A DNA stretch of 64,000 nucleotides from Leishmania martiniquensis. Its lineage: Eukaryota > Euglenozoa > Kinetoplastea > Trypanosomatida > Trypanosomatidae. The stretch spans positions 506,001 to 570,000 of the forward strand of contig NC_090144.1 in assembly GCF_017916325.1 (NCBI RefSeq). The letters run 5' to 3'. Shown here piece by piece: positions 8,783 through 19,260 of the stretch. The translations under genes and the position numbers were made by a program. The first letter of the stretch is position 1. Every line of letters starts with the position of its first letter. The notes beneath the pieces were generated by a model. That model saw only the letters and a list, made by a program, of their open reading frames with translations, was not told where the DNA came from and did no database searches.

Positions 8783-10585
8783 TTACCCTCCACTCGCCCC
8801 CGGTTGGCGCTTTTGCGCCGTCTTACGCTGCGCATCCGATACGAAGCGGTCGTCGTCGTCCTCGTCCTCCATGCAGTGGTACCAGAGCACGGCCGCCCCG
8901 GTGCCCGCAACGCCAGCGCCGACGGCGGCGATCAGCAAGATGTACAGCGGGTTGAACTGCTTCGGGTACCTGTGCGCGTTGGGGTGTGGCTCGGGGAGGT
9001 CCGTGAAAGCGATGTGAATGTGAGCCACGCGATAGTAGTAGATGGACGGTCCGCCCCTGAGCCCCGCCTCCACGTACATCTGATTTCCCTCTACGTAGTC
9101 GTCAGGGACGGTGGAGAGGTCGAGGGTCAGCGAGTGCGAGGTGATGCCGTCGGCGCTTCCGAGATACTCCTTCAGCACCTCTGTCGTCTTCAGCGGCACC
9201 TCCCTCAGCTGGTCCTTCGTCTTGCGGGGCGAGGCGAAGCAGAACACAGCCAAGAAAGAGGAGGCAGAAAGCAGCTCCGTGTTGGACGAGAGGTAAAACC
9301 CCACGTTGCGCTGCGACGTGGGCAACAGACCTGCGTCGGCGTGACCTGCCACCACGTAGCTGAAGAGGTTCGTATTCATGGAGAGCTCACTGTAGGTGCC
9401 CATAGCAGGTCCGCTGGTGCTGTTCATGACAACCCACCGCAGGCTTCGGTGGCCTGGAGGCACCTGAGGAGGGGTACGGAGACTCTGGAATACCGACGCG
9501 GCCAGCATGTCGTCGTCGCTGAGAAAACGGTACTTCCACTGGACGGGCAGCTGCAGGGTGCTGTTGCGAGCAGTCTTGACGCAGTACTCCCCCTCCACGG
9601 ATCCTGGCATCCCCAACGCCGCATCAGCCCTGCTGAAGCATTCGTGCTCGCGCTCGAGAACCACCTGCACGTCCAGTGGGCGGCTTTGGCAAGAGTAATC
9701 ATCTTCATCGATGTAGCTCATGTAGTAGTCTTGCGCGCACACACAGGTCTGTGTCAGCGGCCCGTCATTGGAGACGAAACCGTCGCACTCCTCCCGTTCC
9801 ACTGGGGAAAGCTGCGCATACGCGGCCGCCGAGTAAGTGTTGACAGAGTTCCTGCATTCAACGATGGCATCCGAGGAGACGGCGTTCAGACCGTTTCTGC
9901 AGGTGAGAGGGGGCACCTCTCCAGGCTGCCAATTCTGCGCCTCCCCTTTGCGGTTGATCGTTTTGAGGAGTATCTGGCGCTGCTGTGTGGCGTGTTGGGG
10001 CGCTGTGCTTATTTTTAGTGCAGCGGGGGTCGTCTCGCGCGTCGATCTAAGCGACGCGAGTCGCGGCGACTCTGTGACCGTCGCTCCCATGCTGAGGTCC
10101 GAGCCTGTCTTCATCTTGGCGAGGAGAGCGTCTGCGTCCTCGCTGTGAGGGCCGCCCAGCACGACGGACACCAGCGTGGCAGCGGCGCGGGCACGCTTCA
10201 TTACTGACCGAGTCATTTCTTCGACTGCAATGTGGGGATATCGCAGGAACTGCATGGCGCCCGTCAGCGGTGACGCGGCAGCAACATTTTGTACGGACTC
10301 TAACCCCACAGAAGGGTTGGCGTATTGAGGCTCCACAAAACTTTGCCAGAGGACCCCTACGTCACCGTCCTCGTCAATGCTGTGCCCGCCGACAAAGAGA
10401 TCCAGAGCCGCCCCGACCCTTTGTGCGTAGGTAGCAATGGAGTGGATCCGTTGGCGCTGCGACTTCTGCGCAGACGACGCAGATGCTGGGCCCGCAGCCG
10501 TCACTGCTGCCACGAAGAAGGCCGTGCACAGCAGCAGAACAGTGACAGCTACCAAAGTCGTCGTCGAGGCAACCTTTCGAGCCAT
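8783..10585 (-). CDS. Putative type I membrane protein, Cys-containing ectodomain
   Basis: A 600-residue protein not recognised by name. Its architecture is clear. There is an N-terminal signal peptide (hydrophobic core about 10-29, then AAGPASASS) and a long extracytoplasmic region. A cysteine-rich middle lies around 225-330 (TCRNGL, VECRN, EECDGF, QTCVCAQ) with NST/NTS glycosylation sequons. One transmembrane helix near 547-568 (LYILLIAAVGAGVAGTG...) is followed by a 32-residue acidic cytosolic tail (CMEDEDDDD). It is thus predicted to span a secretory or surface membrane once with the N-terminus outside. ATG at 10583-10585. Its 3' UTR carries repeat copy A. Ligand or partner unknown. Confidence 0.7.
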   Translation of the reverse strand: MARKVASTTTLVAVTVLLLCTAFFVAAVTAAGPASASSAQKSQRQRIHSIATYAQRVGAALDLFVGGHSIDEDGDVGVLWQSFVEPQYANPSVGLESVQNVAAASPLTGAMQFLRYPHIAVEEMTRSVMKRARAAATLVSVVLGGPHSEDADALLAKMKTGSDLSMGATVTESPRLASLRSTRETTPAALKISTAPQHATQQRQILLKTINRKGEAQNWQPGEVPPLTCRNGLNAVSSDAIVECRNSVNTYSAAAYAQLSPVEREECDGFVSNDGPLTQTCVCAQDYYMSYIDEDDYSCQSRPLDVQVVLEREHECFSRADAALGMPGSVEGEYCVKTARNSTLQLPVQWKYRFLSDDDMLAASVFQSLRTPPQVPPGHRSLRWVVMNSTSGPAMGTYSELSMNTNLFSYVVAGHADAGLLPTSQRNVGFYLSSNTELLSASSFLAVFCFASPRKTKDQLREVPLKTTEVLKEYLGSADGITSHSLTLDLSTVPDDYVEGNQMYVEAGLRGGPSIYYYRVAHIHIAFTDLPEPHPNAHRYPKQFNPLYILLIAAVGAGVAGTGAAVLWYHCMEDEDDDDRFVSDAQRKTAQKRQPGASGG

Positions 10586-12410
10586 CCTAAGGGCGTGTCA
10601 CAGTGCGTCGTTCGTCGAACGGCTTTCCACTTTTTTTTGTTATTGCTGTTGCCGTTTCGCCTTTGCAGGCGACTTGGATAGGTAAGGCTGGGAGGAGGAG
10701 GTGAGTGGGGTGGAGAACCGCTTCTGCTTCTATCACGGTGAAGCCAAGGAGGGACTCCCCAGCAAGAGGGCCACACAACACACCCAGCAGAGCGGAAGAA
10801 GTGTGTGTGTGTGTGAATGGGAAGAGGAGCAGAGGGGGAGGGAAGAAGGCGGCCCACCCAACGGAGAAACAAAGGTAATCTGAATGGGTAAAAGTGATGA
10901 GGCGAAACGGCGACGGAGCCCACAATGGAGCGCTTCCGTTTAGCGCAGAGAGACAGAGACAGAGGGAGTCCGCGTCCACACGAACGCAGAAAAAAATGTG
11001 TGTCTCTGTATGGGTGAGGAGAGGTGAGGGGAAGGGACGTGAGTTGACGCCAAAGGAAAGCAGCAGCAGACGAGAAGCCTCTGTTATGGATGGGGAGGGG
11101 AGCGCGCGCACACACGCACGCACGCACGCACACTACAACACACCCAAGACGTGAGGGTGATGCAGATGGGGTGAGTACCTACAAGCAAACCTACCGAAGA
11201 GCAGCGCGCTTGCGCACCTCACGTGAGTGGGCGAGAGAGAAGCGAAGTCAGTAACAAAAAAAGGCAATCGAACAATACGAAGGAGGACGTCCGAGACGGG
11301 TGTGGGCGGCGAGAGATGCGATCAGATGACGTGCGGGGTGGGGAGGGAGCGCTGTGATATGCGCCGAATTTGGGGGGCTTTCAGAGCACTCTGGTGAGGC
11401 GTGCAGAGGATGAGGAAGGGAAAACAGTGAGAAACTGCCAATGGGCTCAGTCGGCAGGAAGTGCGGAGGCGGCGAGAAGAGGCCGCCGGGGTGGCCGCGG
11501 AGGGATATGAAGCGGGCCAAAGGAAGGGGAGACGAATTGGGAGGGAGAGGAGAGCAGAGGGAGAAGGGCGACTTGGCATGAAAAAGGCAGCGGCGGTGAC
11601 ATCCCCACCCGATAGCGACTTGGTTCTGCCTGCGTAGGAGCCGCACCACTGGCACCCAACAACATCCCTGGTCACCTCTCGCCATGCCTCGTGACGAGGA
11701 AGCGTGCGAAAAAGAGTGGTGGGAGGGGATGGGAGGAAGAGGTGGGAAGCAGAAGCACTCGCTGACGAAGCCGCTGCTGCAGCTGCTATCCCGGAAAGCA
11801 GCCGTTTACTCCACCTGCGCAGCAGCGGCAGTGGGGGAGGCCCCTGGCTGTGATGGTCGTGGTCATCCTTTCAGGGAAGAGGGAGGGAGGAGGAGGCGAA
11901 AGGATCGCCGAGGGGAAATAGGGAAACAGCAAAAAGTAAGATCGTTGGCGGGAGTGGAGAGGAGAAAAAGGGGGCCCATCGAAGAGGTGGGTGATGCGTG
12001 CGTGCGTGCGTGTGCCACTCGTCAACGGCAGCAAAGGGGACGGTGGCAAAGACGAGAAAAGCAGCAAGCGCTTACGCGGTGTAGCCAGGCGGGGGTGAAG
12101 GGGGGAGAGCCTGGAGTGGGAAGGAGACGTACCTAGGGCGATGCCACGAGCACGTGAGGGGGAGGAAGAGGGCGATAATGCGTGAAGAGCCAGAGAAATG
12201 CAAAGGGCTGGGGAAGAGGAGGTGCGCCTCCGCGCCTTTCCGCAGTGCCACCATGGCCGCCACCCCCCTCCTGCCGCTTCCTGCTTCTCATCCCCTGCGA
12301 ACGCTCTCGGGAAGGCACGAGACATCGCTTTTGGGCGACAAAGATAAAGAGAAGACTCTATGCAAGCAAATCGCGCAGGCGAGGCGTGGACAACCCCCCC
12401 GCCGACCGAC
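10586..12410. other. Long intergenic, presumed histone H2B 3' UTR
   Basis: About 1.8 kb with no coding signal that I trust. Pyrimidine-rich on the transcribed strand (acceptor candidates at about 10650-10720 for the membrane-protein gene). It contains short GT/CGCA repeats at about 10801-10814 and 11109-11134, and a CGTG repeat near 12000-12015. Confidence 0.5.
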
Positions 12411-12746
12411 TTAACGGCACACGCTCGACACAGCCTTCGTGCCCTCAGCCATGGCGTGCTTTGCGAGCTCGGCCGGCAGCACAAGGCGCACCGCCGTCTG
12501 CACCTCGCGCGCGCCCAACGTGCACTTCTTGTGCGTGCGAACAATGCACGCAGCCTCCGTCGCAATGCGCTCCAACACGTCGTTCACGAACGAGTTCACA
12601 ATCTTCATCGTGCGGCTCGACAACGACATGTGGCAGTTGATCGCCTTCAGCGAGCGGTTCACGTACACATTCCACGAGCGCTTCGGCTTGCGGTGCAACT
12701 TGTGCGTGGTACGGTGCTTGCGGGAAGGACGGCAGGAAGTGGCCAT
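12411..12746 (-). CDS. H2B: Histone H2B (divergent)
   Basis: A 111-residue core histone of trypanosomatid H2B type. A basic N-terminal tail is followed by [11 protein letters not shown], the histone fold ([40 protein letters not shown]) and the C-terminal AEGTKAVSS typical of H2B. It pairs with H2A in the nucleosome. ATG at 12744-12746, with leader pyrimidine tract and acceptors at about 12763-12800. Compared with the Leishmania H2B that I remember, it has many substitutions, including cysteines in the tail, before helix 2, in the KKCTLG loop (usually KKRTLG) and at the C-terminus. It could be the standard H2B of a divergent species or a variant paralogue. The fold assignment is certain. Confidence 0.93.
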   Translation of the reverse strand: MATSCRPSRKHRTTHKLHRKPKRSWNVYVNRSLKAINCHMSLSSRTMKIVNSFVNDVLERIATEAACIVRTHKKCTLGAREVQTAVRLVLPAELAKHAMAEGTKAVSSVCR

Positions 12747-13944
12747 GGTGATGCGGGGGGCTGCCTTGGAAGGGGGGACGTAGCGAATGCGCAGAAGGGT
12801 GGCTGAGTTGCAGAGGAGATCCGGGAGGCTGACGTACAGCCGCAAAGCAAGAGAGAGAGAGGGGGCGAGGAGATAAAAGCGATGGAAGACACGGAGGGGC
12901 CGCTGATGCGCCTCCATTAGCTTGTGGTTTCGACGACCACACACACACACACGCGCTAGCGTCATATCGCGTACCGTGCACTACGGTGCTGCACCTCGTG
13001 CACCTTCGTGATGGCTAAGGGTCGCCCCGCTGTCGGTGCGTCTGTGAATACGGAGAGTCCACTGGTGCGCCAATACAGAGAGAGAGGGAAAAGAGGGGAT
13101 GAGAAATGGCCTCTCCTCCTCAGCCTCGTCCTCGTGTGCGCCTTTACGGACCTCACCTCTTTCGTTTGCGCGGTGTGATGCGCTTCTTTTTCTTTTTCGT
13201 GTGCTCTTTTAGAGTGTGTAAGCGGTCTGCTGGCGGTGGCGGCGGTGGTGGTGCGGCGGCCCACCCACCACCCTGTCACCCCACTCGGTGTAGGGAAGTC
13301 GAGCAGCCCACCCTCCTTCTCCCCTCCCTGCCGAATGCCGAGCCGCCTCTGGTGGTGGCGAGGCCCGACACCTCCGACGTGGGGGACGCCGGAGCGACAG
13401 GCGAGGCCGCGGCTGTGTGCGCGGAGCTCGAGACAGAGGCGGTGCCGTGATGACTGGGTCGGCGCATGGCTGCAGCGGGCGCTCTACCGCTGCGGCGCGC
13501 CGCCACACGGTGACAGGCCTGTGCGGCAGGGGCTGGGAGGGGTCGAGTGGGGCTCGACTCGGGTGTTGCCCGGCAGAGAGTGGAGCCGTTGAGGACAAAT
13601 GTGTGCGCGCCTCCGCGGCCATCGTCACCCCACTCCTCTCCAGCGCTGTAGACGAGACAGGCAAAAGAAGCCCCTATCGAGATGCCCACCGCGACTGCTG
13701 CCGTCGCAACGGCAGTGTCGGCCAAAGAGAAGTTCAATGGGAAGAGGGGAGGTGCTGAAGGACAATCTGGCAGCTGGCGGGGCGATTTGGTCTCGGGAAG
13801 CCCTCTCGCCTCCCATTCCCTCTCCGCGAAGACGGCGCAGCAGTGGCCCATGAGGGCCGGAGAGCCATGCGACGAAGAGAGGGGAAGTAAGGAGGCGTGG
13901 CTGGCCGCAGCGGCCCGCCCCTGTTCCCTCCGTTTCTTTCGTGC
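12747..13944. other. Intergenic with inverted repeat copy B
   Basis: H2B leader (12747-12960, with CA repeat at about 12940-12953), then repeat copy B at 13241-13583, then the presumed 3' UTR of the two-helix membrane-protein gene. No gene seen. Confidence 0.6.
13241..13583 (-). repeat. 343-bp dispersed repeat, copy B (inverted)
   Basis: Reverse complement of copy A over its full 343 bp with one difference found. It shares a few further bases with copy C beyond the ccgcc end (ccgccgccaccg). It lies in the presumed 3' UTR of the gene at 13945-14523. With copy A it forms an inverted pair bracketing about 5 kb that contains the membrane-protein gene and H2B. Confidence 0.9.
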
Positions 13945-14523
13945 CTACGCTACCTTCATGCCCTGTGCAAAGGCCTCCGCCTCATTCTCCTTCAATCGCT
14001 GCTTAGCGCTCTTCCCCTCTCGATACGCTTTGTGGCGCTCATCCATCGCCGTCTTCATGAGAGCTGCCTGCGTTTCGATGCCGGCAGATGCCTCGCGTAG
14101 CAGCCGAAAATCTTCCGGCAGCTGTGTGCAAGTCGCAGTGAAGATGAACAGCCCCAAACACGAGATAGGGGTAGTGAGTCGACGCAACCCTGAGTGTTGC
14201 ACCCACCGAGCGACGACGGAGTTCATAGGGTCCGAATAGCACAGACCGCGGCGCACGATCCAAGCGCCGACTCCAAGCCAGCAGCACTGGAAGCCCACCG
14301 TCATGGCTGCGTGATTCCGCGCGTTCGTGTACATTCGGTACTCCCCATAATGGCTGCCGTATACCCGTTGAGCATCTTCAATGCGCCGGACGTACTCAAC
14401 TGGGATATCAAAGGCTGCCGCCTCGGCCGGATCTGCCACAAATGGCGTCTCGGATGGCGAATGATAAAAGGTAGGAACCACCTCTCCTTTCTCCGGCGGC
14501 ATCATTTTCTTGGGTGCCTGCAT
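13945..14523 (-). CDS. Hypothetical two-helix membrane protein
   Basis: A 192-residue protein, not recognised. The start is the ATG at 14521-14523 (MQAPKKMMPPEK). The upstream in-frame extension is low-complexity and carries the pyrimidine tract. An N-terminal soluble region has FDIPVEYVRRIEDAQRVYGSH. Two hydrophobic segments follow at about 72-90 (AAMTVGFQCCWLGVGAWIV) and 116-133 (LTTPISCLGLFIFTATC). The C-terminal tail (about 135-192) is charged and helical, ending KQRLKENEAEAFAQGMKVA. The shape would suit a small organellar (for example mitochondrial inner) membrane protein, but no targeting signal is clear. Repeat copy B lies downstream in its presumed 3' UTR. Confidence 0.65.
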   Translation of the reverse strand: MQAPKKMMPPEKGEVVPTFYHSPSETPFVADPAEAAAFDIPVEYVRRIEDAQRVYGSHYGEYRMYTNARNHAAMTVGFQCCWLGVGAWIVRRGLCYSDPMNSVVARWVQHSGLRRLTTPISCLGLFIFTATCTQLPEDFRLLREASAGIETQAALMKTAMDERHKAYREGKSAKQRLKENEAEAFAQGMKVA

Positions 14524-15936
14524 GACTGCTGCAGCACGTTGAGAGCGACTGTAAGTGTGTGTGTGTGTGGTGGCGGTGGTGGTGGGAAGGCCCAGTAGAG
14601 GAAGAGAGGGCAGCGAATCATGCAATCTTGGATCGAGAAGTGCGCCTGCAGAGGTGAAAATGTGGGGTAGGCGGAGGTGAAAGGGGGCGCAGGCATGTGC
14701 CTCTTTTCTTCCGCCTCTTCTCCCCGCTTCACATCCAGCGCAGCCGCTCCGCACACCCACAGTGATGCAGGCGACCCCCTCCCCGACACACGCCTGTGCT
14801 TTAGTTACACTGATCGACGTTCCACCCTTTCCCACCAGGGGCTGCCAGCGCCACTCTGCTGGGGAGTTCCTCTTGCTGCGCCTGCTTCGTCTCCAAGTCT
14901 CTTCACATGGCAGGTGCGCTGCCCATCATCTCCAAGGCCGCGTATACCATTACCATGAGTTGCAGCGCAGCGTGTGACCACTTACAGTGCTGCACGGAGG
15001 CGGGCTCAGAAGAAGGGCTCACTACCGCGTTCGTACCGCTCGTCGCCAGACCTGGAAGCGCTTTGAAATGTATCTCGTCGCACATCTTTAGTGACAGGAG
15101 CAGCCCTCGGCAGGCTTCAGATACGAAAGAGGAGCGCTGCTCACCGCCGTCGCACCTTTGGCTGGGCCAGCGTGCGCGGCCACGAACCCGTGTGAGACGT
15201 TGGCAAGTCCGCATAGGTGAGCATCCTTCTGCGGCCCAACTGCAGAGTAGATGCACGTGCAACAGCTCAAGTGTTTTCTGACAGTTGATGCCCACGCCGC
15301 AGCCTCCATCGACATCCAGCACCGGCGTTGGCTCTCCGAAGATGAGCGGCGAGGGTAGAGAGTGCACATTGGGTATCGGTGACTGAAGCCGGCACACAAA
15401 CTAGCGTCAACAACTCCGTGCAGACTCCCAAGCGCAGCCGTCACGGGAATCCCGTGCCGGTGGCGCTGCACATGCTCTTCTGCAGCTTGGTGGTCACCGG
15501 GTCACCCATGGGCTCAGTAGCATTGCAGCGCAGCAAACATGCTGTTACAGCCGTGGTGTTGTCGACGTCGCACGACACTGAAGAGGGCACGATAGCCTCC
15601 GCTGGAAAATCAGGCCGGAAAGTGTCCTCACCGCCGCTTCTGATGGAGCACCGTGGACAGCTGCCTGCCAGCCCCTGCCGGGACTCGATTGGCGCGCCAG
15701 GGAGTGATGAGGATAAGCTGGCGAGTGCAAAGAAGGGCCTTGCTGATTTGCATGAGGAAGTCAATCCTGCACGGTCGGCCGCCACTGCAGCGAGAAACGC
15801 GTATGCGGCCGTTGCAGTTCCAGTGGGCATCGCGAGTCCTTCCGCCTCCGCAAGCTGCTGCAGAGGCAGTGCCGAAGCGCACTCTGGAGAAAGTGGTACA
15901 ACGGAGACGTGAGCGCTCTTTAGCTGCGGCGAAAAG
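14524..15936. other. Intergenic, no convincing gene
   Basis: About 1.4 kb. Overlapping open frames exist on both strands (for example plus 15379-15912 and minus 14903-15397). They either lack an ATG or show no recognisable family. It could hide a decayed gene, but I cannot support one. GT repeat at about 14553-14568. Confidence 0.45.
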
Positions 15937-16243
15937 TCAGCATACGTGCTTTTGGCGGGGCGAGGGCATTGAAGGGGACTGAACCGCCTGGCGCTTTATC
16001 GCGGTGCGCTGCTGCAGGAAGTGCAACGACTGGGTGTTGCTGGAGCGCTCCAATGGCCCGGTCAACTTCATCTTGGTGGCTGCATCGAAGAAGAGCTCCA
16101 GCGTGCGGCCCAGTTCTTCCTCCCGAGGGTATGTAGCGCGCACCGTGTCAACCCCCCCGCCACGAAGTAGCGGCAAAGGGGGCAGGGGGCTGCGCGAAAA
16201 CGGATGGGATATAGCGGCGCACCTCCATCTGAACTGTGTGCAT
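15937..16243 (-). pseudogene. Small CDS broken by a 1-base shift at a C7 run
   Basis: From the ATG at 16241-16243 the frame reads MHTVQMEVRRYIPSVFAQ and on to ATSWRGG, then hits TGA. The next frame continues at once with VDTVRATYPREEELGRTL and runs to a stop at 15937 with well-balanced, coding-like composition (ELFFDAATKMKLTGPL). The shift falls on a run of seven C at 16152-16158 (plus strand). Removing one base gives 101 residues and a length divisible by three. So this is either a real gene with a sequencing indel or a young frameshift mutation. Protein family not recognised. Confidence 0.6.
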
Positions 16244-16402
16244 CAGGTTTCGTTGGTGCGATTAGCGCTTCACCGTGGGCATGGCAGTTTCCCAGGATGC
16301 TCTGCCAGGAGCACCACCGTTGCTCCCACGGTGACGCGAAGGAATCGAGTCGTCGCAGAGAGAGAGGGAACCGAAACGGTTCTTCACCCGCTGTGAAATC
16401 TG

Positions 16403-16416
16403 CCCCCCCCCCCCCC
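16403..16416. repeat. Poly-C run (14 C)
   Basis: Fourteen consecutive C on the plus strand between genes. Prone to length error or polymorphism. Confidence 0.9.
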
Positions 16417-16476
16417 TCTCATGAGAGCCGTACAACACCGTCCTCACTCCTCTCCCCTCCCTGCCATATTCGCTTC

Positions 16477-17319
16477 TCAGTGAATTGTTTTGCGCATTTT
16501 GGTGAGGGCACCGGGGCTCTTTTGGCTGCTGCTAGTGCGCCGCGCTTGGTCGAGTGGAGTGCTACCGCTGTCGCTGCTTTCTACGCTGCGCAGTCGCTTC
16601 ACTGGCCCGCGAGCATTCGTGATCTCCTCGAGGCTGGTGCGCTGACTGTCACCATCCACATCCGCCACGTTGCTTCCTCGCCGGACCCTCGCAGGCGAAG
16701 ACGCGTACTGTTTTCTCTCGGGCGTCACACCCTGAGTGTGGAGTCGTGGGCTGGTGGCCAGCTGCGCCTGTGCTAGCTCTGCGAACCCACGCAGCTCCGC
16801 GGCCTCCAGCGCCTCATCACACAACTGCTGCTCCAGCCGCTGCACCCGCGCTGCTAACGAAGCATGCGCACGTGCAGCCAACACTCCACGCTCGATCGAC
16901 TCCGACGCCTTGAGCGCTGCACGAGCGGCGCTCTCTTCCAGCGCAACGAGGTGCAGCTGTGTTGCACACCGCCGCCTCGCGCTCGCCCTCAGCCCCGCCA
17001 ACTCCATCAGCATGCCTTCGTTCTCGCGGATCAAGTCGCGTACGAGGGCGTGTCGAAGAAGGGCGACAAGATCAGGGGCAGGCTCTGCGCTAGAGGTGCC
17101 CGTTGCTGCACATGGTGCCACGCATAGCCCGCCGGCCGGGCTCACATGACTGGACGGAGTGGCAAGAAGGGGGTTCGCCGGCGCGCGTCTCTCGGGCAAA
17201 GCCATGTCTAACGCATTTGTGTGCTCTATTGTGTCCGGCGAGCACGGGGGGGGATGCCGAGAGTCGGTGACGGACATCCTTGTACAAATACTCGCTCCAA
17301 GAGAGGCGGAAGCTGGCAT
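16477..17319 (-). CDS. Hypothetical coiled-coil protein
   Basis: A 280-residue protein, not recognised. The start is placed at the ATG at 17317-17319. The next in-frame ATGs (17275-17277, 17203-17205) are possible alternatives, and the residues before about 40 are weakly coding-like. The central part (about 85-200) is helical with an Ala/Glu/Arg-rich heptad pattern (ALVRDLIRENEGMLMELAGL, LAARVQRLEQQLCDEALEA). The C-terminus is basic and Ser-rich, ending ALTKMRKTIH. A pyrimidine tract at about 17565-17600 ending in cacag near 17552 would give a 230-nt leader containing one short upstream ORF. Real gene likely; function unknown. Confidence 0.55.
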   Translation of the reverse strand: MPASASLGASICTRMSVTDSRHPPPCSPDTIEHTNALDMALPERRAPANPLLATPSSHVSPAGGLCVAPCAATGTSSAEPAPDLVALLRHALVRDLIRENEGMLMELAGLRASARRRCATQLHLVALEESAARAALKASESIERGVLAARAHASLAARVQRLEQQLCDEALEAAELRGFAELAQAQLATSPRLHTQGVTPERKQYASSPARVRRGSNVADVDGDSQRTSLEEITNARGPVKRLRSVESSDSGSTPLDQARRTSSSQKSPGALTKMRKTIH

Positions 17320-18216
17320 CGAAGCACACCGACGAGAGAGCAACGCGCCGGCCTTTTCACTGCTCGCGGATACGTGTGCTGCCTTTCATTAACGTCGGCG
17401 GAGTGCCGCGTGCGCCCAGCGGCGGTAATGAGTCCAACGCACTCACGCGGAATCCTGCACGAGTGTGCGCTTGCTGTCCAGGTCAAGGCTGCGACAGTGC
17501 GTGACTTTGCGGGAAAATCAGCGGTGCGGGCAGCGAAGGCAGCTGTGCCCCAAACGCTCGAAGCGGGGGTAATAGAAGGGAGGGAAAGAGGGGACAGGTG
17601 GGCAACGTGCAGATGGGCGCACGAACCGCGGGGTCTATCTATCGTGTCTATAGATGTGTGCACGTTATCTGTATGTATGCGCCTTCACGAGGCTGCGGCT
17701 AGCGGTGTGCGCGTGTATGCCTATGCAGCTGTGTGGAAACGCTTGGCTCGTGGTGAGAATAGGGGGTTGAAGGGACACAGAACGGGCTGGAGTGATTGGA
17801 AACGATGGAGTGCCAAGCAGATGAGAAGAGGATGTAATGATGCGCTCTTATGCGGGCTCATGCGCCCTCTGCCATCTGCTCCAAGGGCGGCTGAGCGTGC
17901 ACGGAGGCTCATCTTCACCCTTTTCTTGATTCCTCCCCTCCACCCCCTTGCGCGATGCGGATGAACTTTTCGCTTCAGCATTCGCGGAACAGCGCGCGCG
18001 TCCTCCAGCACGAGGACACACACACACACACCCCAGCACATGCGTAGGAATGCATGGCACTTGAGAGTAAAATCCACTGGCAGGCATGCCAGCGAAGTAG
18101 GAGCCAAGTATATGTCTCACACCTCCAGCGCTAGTCTGGGCAGCCCTGTTACCCTTACCTCCCTAAGCCTGCCTGCCAAGGATGGCGAGATCCAAGGCGC
18201 GAAGAAGCTCACTCGA

Positions 18217-18932
18217 TCAGGCAAGATGGGAGCCTTTCACCAGGACTTCGACCCCGAATGCACACACGGATGCCTCACCGAAAAGCTCGTGCGACGTCTC
18301 GATCTGCTTCGCGGGTAGCTGCTCCGTTAGCAGCCGCAGGCAGCCAGGAGTGCCGCTGCAGAGATCCTCCGGGATATGGCCACCGTGCAGCACGCCCTGC
18401 GAGCAGCAGCCCCAGCACTGTTGGGGGGGGGAAGGCTGAAGCGGCGGCGATGCCGCTGGCGGAATCACCTGCAGGCGGCTACCGGCGACTTGGCGGTTAC
18501 GTGAGCCCCTCTGCTTCCGTGAAGACAGTGTCCTCCGTCCCCTCTAAGGCACCCCATCCATGTGCAGGGACGAGTAGCGGCATCGCCTCGCTCCCCACCT
18601 CACAAGCCACTGGCATGCCCACCTTAGAGGGCAACCCATTGGCAACCAACACGCGGATACCATCTCCGCATGGCTGTCGAGCACCACTGCCTCGCGGTCA
18701 GCGCAAGCCTTTCTGCAGCGAAGGAGGAGCTCGGGCAGTGAAGTGCTTTGCCTCCTGCAAAGGAATTTCCGAGAAGCGCCAGTAACACCCCTTCGTAGAC
18801 GCGAGCGTCTCGGCAACGCTGCACACTCGCACTGCCAGTCACCTTGTAGTGCCTGACCGTCATGTCCTCCTTCGGCTCGACGCGCCCTCGTTTTGGGACC
18901 TCGGGCATGAGGGCGACAAAGCCGTGCGTCAC
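18217..18932 (-). pseudogene. Possible relic of an ADAT1/ADAR-type adenosine deaminase
   Basis: No intact frame exists, but minus-strand pieces in changing frames follow the order of the A_deamin domain. First comes GGKALHCPSS, resembling the GTGTKCLP segment. Then DREAVVLDSHAEM (18664-18672 codes for HAE) matches the zinc-binding and catalytic H-A-E with its usual 'DSHAE' context. Last, about 90 codons on, CCSQGVLHGGHIPEDL resembles the 'LGxQGaLLxxfixPiyl' segment. The frames must switch between blocks and stops intervene, so if this reading is right the gene is dead. It may be coincidence in GC-rich DNA. Confidence 0.3.
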
Positions 18933-19208
18933 CGGTGCGGTGGAGGGCTCCCCATCCTGCCCGCGCCGGGAGGGCCATCACCTCACATTACGCATCCGCC
19001 ATTTCGACCTCCCGCGACCCTGAAGAGAAGCGTCGGGGGTACAGGCAGAAACCCACGCAGAGGAGAAGAAGATTTGCAACGCCTCTGCGACCGCCCCGGA
19101 GCAGCGGAGCGTTCGGGACGCTCGCGACTTTCACAGCGCCGCGGCACCGACGAGGGCGTCCAAGATGCAGATGGCGCCTGGCGAGTACGCATCACCACCA
19201 ACGCATAC

Positions 19209-19260
19209 ATACACACACACATCTGATATATATATATATGTTTGTGTGTGTGTGCGTGTG
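19209..19260. repeat. CA / TA / TG microsatellite
   Basis: An acacac run (19209-19220), an AT alternation (19226-19239) and a TG run (about 19241-19260) in succession. Confidence 0.85.

Noticed and set aside
8507..10018. Plus-strand 503-codon frame overlapping the type I membrane-protein gene
   Set aside because: It is the antisense shadow of the minus-strand gene at 8783-10585, which has signal peptide, sequons and membrane helix.
15379..15912. Plus-strand 177-codon frame
   Set aside because: Opposite to all supported genes, with no acceptor, domain or consistent composition.
18258..18785. Plus-strand 175-codon frame
   Set aside because: Antisense to the possible deaminase relic; low-complexity Ser/Pro/Ala translation without signatures.
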